A DNA stretch of 64,000 nt, taken from the NCBI RefSeq assembly GCF_014203795.1, contig NZ_JACHJU010000002.1, positions 558,001-622,000 on the forward strand, read 5' to 3'. The notes beneath the pieces were generated by a model that had not been told where the DNA came from, did no database searches, and worked only from the letters and a program-made list of their open reading frames with translations. Below are positions 60,598-64,000 of the stretch, in pieces. The position numbers and the translations under genes were made by a program. Positions within the stretch are counted from its first letter, which is position 1. Each line of letters opens with the position of its first letter. This stretch comes from Streptosporangium album. GTDB taxonomy: Bacteria; Actinomycetota; Actinomycetes; Streptosporangiales; Streptosporangiaceae.

Positions 60598-61020
60598 TAG
60601 GCCCAGCATCAGCTGTCCCCAGAGCCGTTCGCGTAATGGATTCGCGTCGGTCGCCGCGCGCAGGCCGGATACGGCCTCCCTGTATCTGCCCAGGCTGAAC
60701 TGGATCTCCGAGAGTTCCTCCAGCACGGCGAGATACTCCTCGGAGAGGCGGGCCGCGGCGTCGTCGAGAGCCGGAGTTCCCCTCTCGTCCAGGAGAGGCT
60801 CACCCCGCCACAGGCCCAGCGCCTGTTCGAAGTGATGGTGCGCGGTGTCCAGATCACCGTTCCAAGAAGCGCGCCTGCCCCGCAGATGACGGTTGGAGAC
60901 GGGAGTGCCGGCTCCCAGGAGGAGCGCCGCCGGAAGCTGACGATGTTTAAGGCGACGGATGGGGACGGTCACGCCGTCGACGTTGCGGATTCCCAGCTTG
61001 CCGAGCACCAGAAAGGTCAC
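60598..61020 (-). pseudogene. Remnant of SARP-family regulator
   Basis: The frame starts VTFLVLGKLGIRNVDG and RLKHRQLPAALLLGAGTPVS, the beginning of a Streptomyces-antibiotic-regulatory-protein DNA-binding domain. It then jumps to the bacterial transcriptional activator domain (LDTAHHHFEQALGLWRGEPL, ERLWGQLMLGL) and breaks off. The winged-helix core, roughly 60-80 residues, and everything after the activation domain are missing. SARPs usually control antibiotic clusters; none is visible here. An IS element lies 165 bases to the right. Confidence 0.7.
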
Positions 61021-61184
61021 GTGGTGAGTCCCAATGCCAGTGCACCCAAGCCGCCTCAAGTGCTTTCCGATAGTCCTTTCAGGCTAATGATGTTCAGTTC
61101 TCGGCTCAAGTCGCCGGAGTCGGTCTTCGCGGGGCTTGTAATGTATTTATAGTGTATTTTCATTCTGCCATATTCAATGAGTCA

Positions 61185-62174
61185 TTGTCAGCAACCGGCG
61201 TTCACGCTGGGTGACAGCTGCTTGTGAGCTTGCTCCCGGTGGAAGAGGACGAGCGCCGCGGCGACGATACCGCCGATCTTCCAAGGGCACTTGCTGACGT
61301 TCCGCAGTGCCTTGAACCGCATCTTGAGCTGGGCGTTCGCTCGTTCGGCGAGGGCTCGGAGCGCACCGTGGACCTTGTTGTACTGGATCTGATCGTCGGT
61401 GAGTGTGCCACCCCGAGACCTCTTGTACGGCAGGCGAAACCCCATACCCGCATCGACGTAGCCGAGGTCGGCCAACGTGATCAGCCCGTCCTCGGCGGCC
61501 TTGGCCAGCGGGTCGAGGAGGCCGTGCAGGCGGGCACAGGTGAGATCGTGTTCACGGCCGGGCCGTACCTCAGAAGTCCACAGCGGGTCGCCGCCGGGGC
61601 TGGACAGGACCTGAATGTTGCCGCCGTGCTGCTTGTGTTTTCCACTCCACCACAGGTCGGCGCCGTTCGGGCCCAGGGCGCGGCAGCGGTCGGTTTCGAT
61701 CAGCGTGCCATCCAGATGCAGGTGGGTGTAGCCGGCGGCCTTCGCCGCCGTGAGCGCCTCCTGTAGCGTCGGCGCCTGGGCCTTCAATACGGTGACCCCT
61801 TCTTCGACGTACCGATCACAGGTCGCGTGCGAGATGGCGTTATCGGCGGCCGGCCGGGCGATCCGAGCGCCGTCCACCAGCCAGCGGATGATCAGAACGG
61901 CCTGCTTGAACTCGCCCAGCGCCCGAGTGCCCGCGCGGGTGCGGCGCCGTACCCGCTCGGCGCGCAACAGCCCGGCCAGAAACAGCACAACCTCGCGCGG
62001 CATGTCCAACTCGGCTGTGTAGGTGATACTGGAGGTCACGTGAAGCCCTTGTGTGCGGTGCGGTGGATCCTTCGACAAGACCCACCCCTACCAGGGGCTT
62101 CACGCTTTTCTCTACTTGATCACTCCCACGCCCGCCGTGATCGGCTACACACGGTCATCGACCGTTGCTGACAA
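61185..62174. mobile_element. IS5-family insertion sequence
   Basis: An element of about 990 bp bounded by 11-bp perfect terminal inverted repeats TTGTCAGCAAC (61185-61195) and its complement (62164-62174). It contains one transposase gene whose stop lies inside the left repeat. No clear target-site duplication was found flanking the repeats, which could mean the ends are slightly misplaced or that flanking DNA has been rearranged. Confidence 0.75.
61188..62039 (-). CDS. IS5-family transposase (DDE_Tnp_4)
   Basis: A ~283-residue transposase, uninterrupted. The catalytic triad is suggested by Asp in HLHLDGTLIETDR, Asp in LITLADLGYVDAG and Glu in ALAERANAQLKMRF. The N-terminal helix-turn-helix (RALGEFKQAVLIIRWLVDG, ISHATCDRYVEEG) binds the ends. 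GTG 62039 with AAGGG upstream is preferred; the frame is open to 62078. It appears functional. Confidence 0.88.
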   Translation of the reverse strand: MTSSITYTAELDMPREVVLFLAGLLRAERVRRRTRAGTRALGEFKQAVLIIRWLVDGARIARPAADNAISHATCDRYVEEGVTVLKAQAPTLQEALTAAKAAGYTHLHLDGTLIETDRCRALGPNGADLWWSGKHKQHGGNIQVLSSPGGDPLWTSEVRPGREHDLTCARLHGLLDPLAKAAEDGLITLADLGYVDAGMGFRLPYKRSRGGTLTDDQIQYNKVHGALRALAERANAQLKMRFKALRNVSKCPWKIGGIVAAALVLFHREQAHKQLSPSVNAGC

Positions 62175-62912
62175 CGTCTCAATGTTCATGTCAGAAGTCG
62201 CCGAGCACCGCGGTGTGGGGGTGTATCCGAGTCCGGCTGCTCGCTTATGCCGGAGAGGGGTCCTGCGTCCGTCTGTCTGGACGGAGACTCCGGGTGCTGG
62301 ACGCCGGCCAGTTGAGACGCTCTGAGCCTGGTGAGGGAGGAGTCGACACGCCCCTCCGAAAACGCGAGGCGGACACGGCGGAGCACTGGCTCATTCTGAA
62401 CGCACGGCGGCGTTCTCTGCGAACGTGACCGAGCCCTCCGCCGAGGTGCGTATGAATTCACCGAGCCGGCGACCCCGTGCCCGCGTGGTCCGGAGGGTGA
62501 TCGACCGAGGGCGTCGGGCGCCTTGCCTTCATGACGTGCCACCAATGGTGGCCAGACTGTTGGCGTGATCGGATCGATCGAATTGCCGCATTTAACTGGT
62601 AAGAACGCTAACCGTGCCGCGCCCTGATCTCGTGGGGAATGGTGAAATGTGATTCTGTGGAGCCATATCGATTCCGTGTCGATCGGCGAGGGGGTGGGGC
62701 ACGACCCCTTCCGCCTGTCATGGATCTGGAAGGTGTGCCGACGCCCCCTAAGACGCTCTACGCGTTTCACGCCAGGCCGACGCCGTGGGGCTCGCGCAGA
62801 GCGTCTGTGTGTTCAGGAGCCGAGTGGCCGGTCTCTATCCTGCTCCGACCGGAGCAGAGAGCCGCGACCCCTCAGATTGACCTCCCACCACATGGAGACA
62901 GAGGGCGCCCGC
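62175..62912. other. Non-coding region right of the IS element
   Basis: About 740 bases without a gene I can support. Several open frames exist on both strands but lack ribosome-binding sites and have arginine-rich shadow-like composition. A 7-bp perfect hairpin CTGCTCC/GGAGCAG (62840-62846, 62851-62857) lies just beyond the stop of the small peptide gene and may terminate it. Confidence 0.5.
62840..62857 (-). terminator. Hairpin downstream of small secreted peptide gene
   Basis: Perfect 7-bp stem with 4-base loop located 56 bases after the peptide stop codon on the minus strand. There is no T run, so termination is only suggested. Confidence 0.35.
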
Positions 62913-63053
62913 TTAGCCGGGCCATTCCCAGGTGCCCGTCATGGTGGCCGCAGGGGCAGACGGATCGGCAGTGAGGGTCGTAGCATTACCGGTGACGGCA
63001 AATGTGGCCGCGATGAGCACGGCGAGGGCGGACAAAGTGAGGCGTTGACGCAT
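62913..63053 (-). CDS. Small secreted peptide, candidate signalling pro-peptide
   Basis: A 46-codon gene on the minus strand. AGGAG lies 8 bases before the ATG (63062-63066). The product begins MRQRLTLSALAVLIAATFAV, a basic start plus hydrophobic core of a Sec signal peptide, continues GNATTLTADPSAPAAT and ends TGTWEWPG. Cleavage would leave a peptide of about 20-25 residues with an aromatic C-terminus. It is divergent from, and 56 bases away from, an XRE-TPR regulator of the type that binds peptides in Firmicutes (PlcR/Rgg class). The pro-peptide role is inference. Confidence 0.6.
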   Translation of the reverse strand: MRQRLTLSALAVLIAATFAVTGNATTLTADPSAPAATMTGTWEWPG

Positions 63054-63109
63054 GGGGGAGACTCCTGTCCTGGGTGCTGCTGCTCAAGCGATATTTTTCA
63101 AGGGGTAAC

Positions 63110-64000
63110 GTGATCGGTCAAGACTTGGTCGGGCAGCGTATCAAGGCTGTCCGCCGTCAGCGCGGGTTTTCCCAAGCGCAGCTCGCTCATCCGGAATTGT
63201 CTGATAGTTACGTCTCCCTCATCGAGAGTGGTAAGCGCACGCCGACGCCCGCGGTCCTGGAACTCCTGGCCGAGAAGCTTGACTGCTCCCTCACCTATCT
63301 CGTCAACGGTGTGACGGCTGAGCAGATGGAGGAGATCGAGATCGGTCTGCGCTACGCTCAGCTCGCCCTGGACAACGGCGAGGTGGCCGAGGCGCGTGCG
63401 CGGTATGCCGAGCTGCTCGACGACAGCGGTCTCGTGGGTCTGCCCCAGGTGAGACAGGACGCGGAGTACGGCCTTGCGATGGCGACTGAGGCCTGCGGCG
63501 ATCTGGACGAGGCCATCACCCTCTTCAACGGGCTGAGGCAGCATGCGTCGGCGGCCATGGCTCCCGAACGCCATGTCAGCGTCGCCGTCGCGCTCACGCG
63601 CTGCTACCGCGAGCGCAGCGAGCTGAGCCGCGCCGTGCAGATCGCGGAGGACATCCTCGGGGGAGCCGTCCGCCCTGTCTGGAGCGAAGGGCTGATCGAG
63701 CTCGGCACGGCTCTGCTGGCCGCCTACGCCCAGCGTGGAGATCTACTCAGGGCGCACCAGTTCGGCGTCGAACTGCTCGCCGCCGCCGAGCTGGTCGGCA
63801 CCCCACGAGCCGCCGTCCTCGCCCTCTGGGCCGAGGCGATCGTCGCCGTCGAAACAGGTCGGCCTGACGACGCCGTTGCGCTCGCGGACAGGGCTCTCGC
63901 CATCTACTCGGAGAACGGCGAACCACGTGGCGTGGCCAAACTCCGTGTCGACCACACGCAGATCCGGCTGATCGCGAGGCCGGCAGAGGCCGCGATATGC
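63110..64000 (+). CDS. XRE-family regulator with TPR domain (3' end outside window)
   Basis: An open frame of 297 codons running off the right edge. The N-terminal helix-turn-helix reads RIKAVRRQRGFSQAQLAHPE, then SDSYVSLIESGKRTPTPAVLELLAEKL (residues ~8-55). From residue ~70 the chain is repeated helical hairpins: LRYAQLALDNGEVAEARARY, LATEACGDLDEAITLF, AYAQRGDLLRAHQFG and AVETGRPDDAVALADRAL, typical tetratricopeptide repeats. GTG 63110 has AAGGGG five bases upstream. Architecture equals RRNPP peptide-responsive regulators. It faces the small secreted peptide gene. Confidence 0.88.
   Translation, partial: MIGQDLVGQRIKAVRRQRGFSQAQLAHPELSDSYVSLIESGKRTPTPAVLELLAEKLDCSLTYLVNGVTAEQMEEIEIGLRYAQLALDNGEVAEARARYAELLDDSGLVGLPQVRQDAEYGLAMATEACGDLDEAITLFNGLRQHASAAMAPERHVSVAVALTRCYRERSELSRAVQIAEDILGGAVRPVWSEGLIELGTALLAAYAQRGDLLRAHQFGVELLAAAELVGTPRAAVLALWAEAIVAVETGRPDDAVALADRALAIYSENGEPRGVAKLRVDHTQIRLIARPAEAAIC

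Noticed and set aside
62649-63113. A 154-codon plus-strand frame covering the small peptide gene
   Set aside because: Basic, low-complexity product without motif; the antisense 46-codon frame has a signal peptide and ribosome-binding site.
1-64000. CRISPR arrays, tRNA and rRNA genes, replication origin
   Set aside because: I looked for regularly spaced repeats, cloverleaf-like sequences with TTCGA arms, conserved rRNA segments and DnaA-box clusters and saw none; small tRNA genes could still be overlooked by eye.

Overview
The window reads as chromosomal DNA of a high-GC filamentous actinomycete, probably of the Streptosporangiaceae (Streptosporangium or Nonomuraea type). Grounds: GC-rich codon use with GTG and TTG starts, a WhiJ-like regulator/DUF397/ATP-binding-protein triad typical of sporulating actinomycetes, divergent PucR-type regulators, a SARP remnant, and several protein families largely confined to actinobacteria (DUF6158, DUF6421, DUF3105, a divergent GroES). 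The family-level placement is inference from gene content only.

Layout. 1-4625: a sugar ABC importer (two permeases, lipoprotein), a ketose-3-epimerase-like enzyme and an amidohydrolase/lactonase, probably one catabolic locus. 4706-9313: PadR, an unrecognised protein, LysR, DUF6158, an NTF2-like protein, and SoxR facing a truncated flavoenzyme across a SoxR operator. 9361-11169: an IolE-like isomerase coupled to a phosphotriesterase-like protein that has lost metal ligands. 11442-17650: remains of a cellulose/xyloglucan-degrading enzyme, small membrane and secreted proteins, a chloramphenicol phosphotransferase homologue, GroES-like protein, a frameshifted endonuclease/phosphatase, and a DUF2975-like/XRE pair. 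17650-25130: DUF885, M20 peptidase, a two-component pair whose kinase is frameshifted, and a large helicase-associated-domain protein. 25403-27199: the WhiJ-like triad around an array of GTGCA motifs. 29905-33855: cobalamin riboswitch, vitamin B12 ABC importer and CbiZ, a cobamide uptake and remodelling operon. 34127-37284: a secreted pseudoprotease with a cytoplasmic zinc ribbon, overlapping a PASTA-less serine/threonine kinase. 38211-40531: TetR/methyltransferase operon and ABC transporter remnants. 40692-44606: PucR facing an NCS1 permease and a nitrilase. 46173-50403: DUF6421, SDR and threonine-aldolase-like genes, then an apparently intact tryptophan-type attenuator attached to a beheaded tryptophanyl-tRNA synthetase. 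50426-54845: DUF3467, DUF305, DUF3105, alanine dehydrogenase, an excalibur-domain protein. 55187-60475: purine permease, xanthine dehydrogenase large subunit and PucR. 60598-62174: SARP remnant and an IS5-family element. 62913-64000: a 46-residue secreted peptide gene facing an XRE-TPR regulator that runs off the window.

Themes. Nitrogen scavenging is strong: two PucR-governed loci, alanine dehydrogenase, poly-gamma-glutamate hydrolase and peptidases. Gene decay is unusually frequent: at least ten remnants are recognisable by domain content (GH74-FN3-CBM2, PPOX, MFS/TetR, ABC transporter, MBL-fold, TrpRS, SARP and others). The best candidates for something new are the secreted-peptide/XRE-TPR pair at the right edge, the orphaned TrpRS attenuator, and the pseudoprotease-kinase pair. 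No CRISPR array, tRNA, rRNA or replication origin was recognised.
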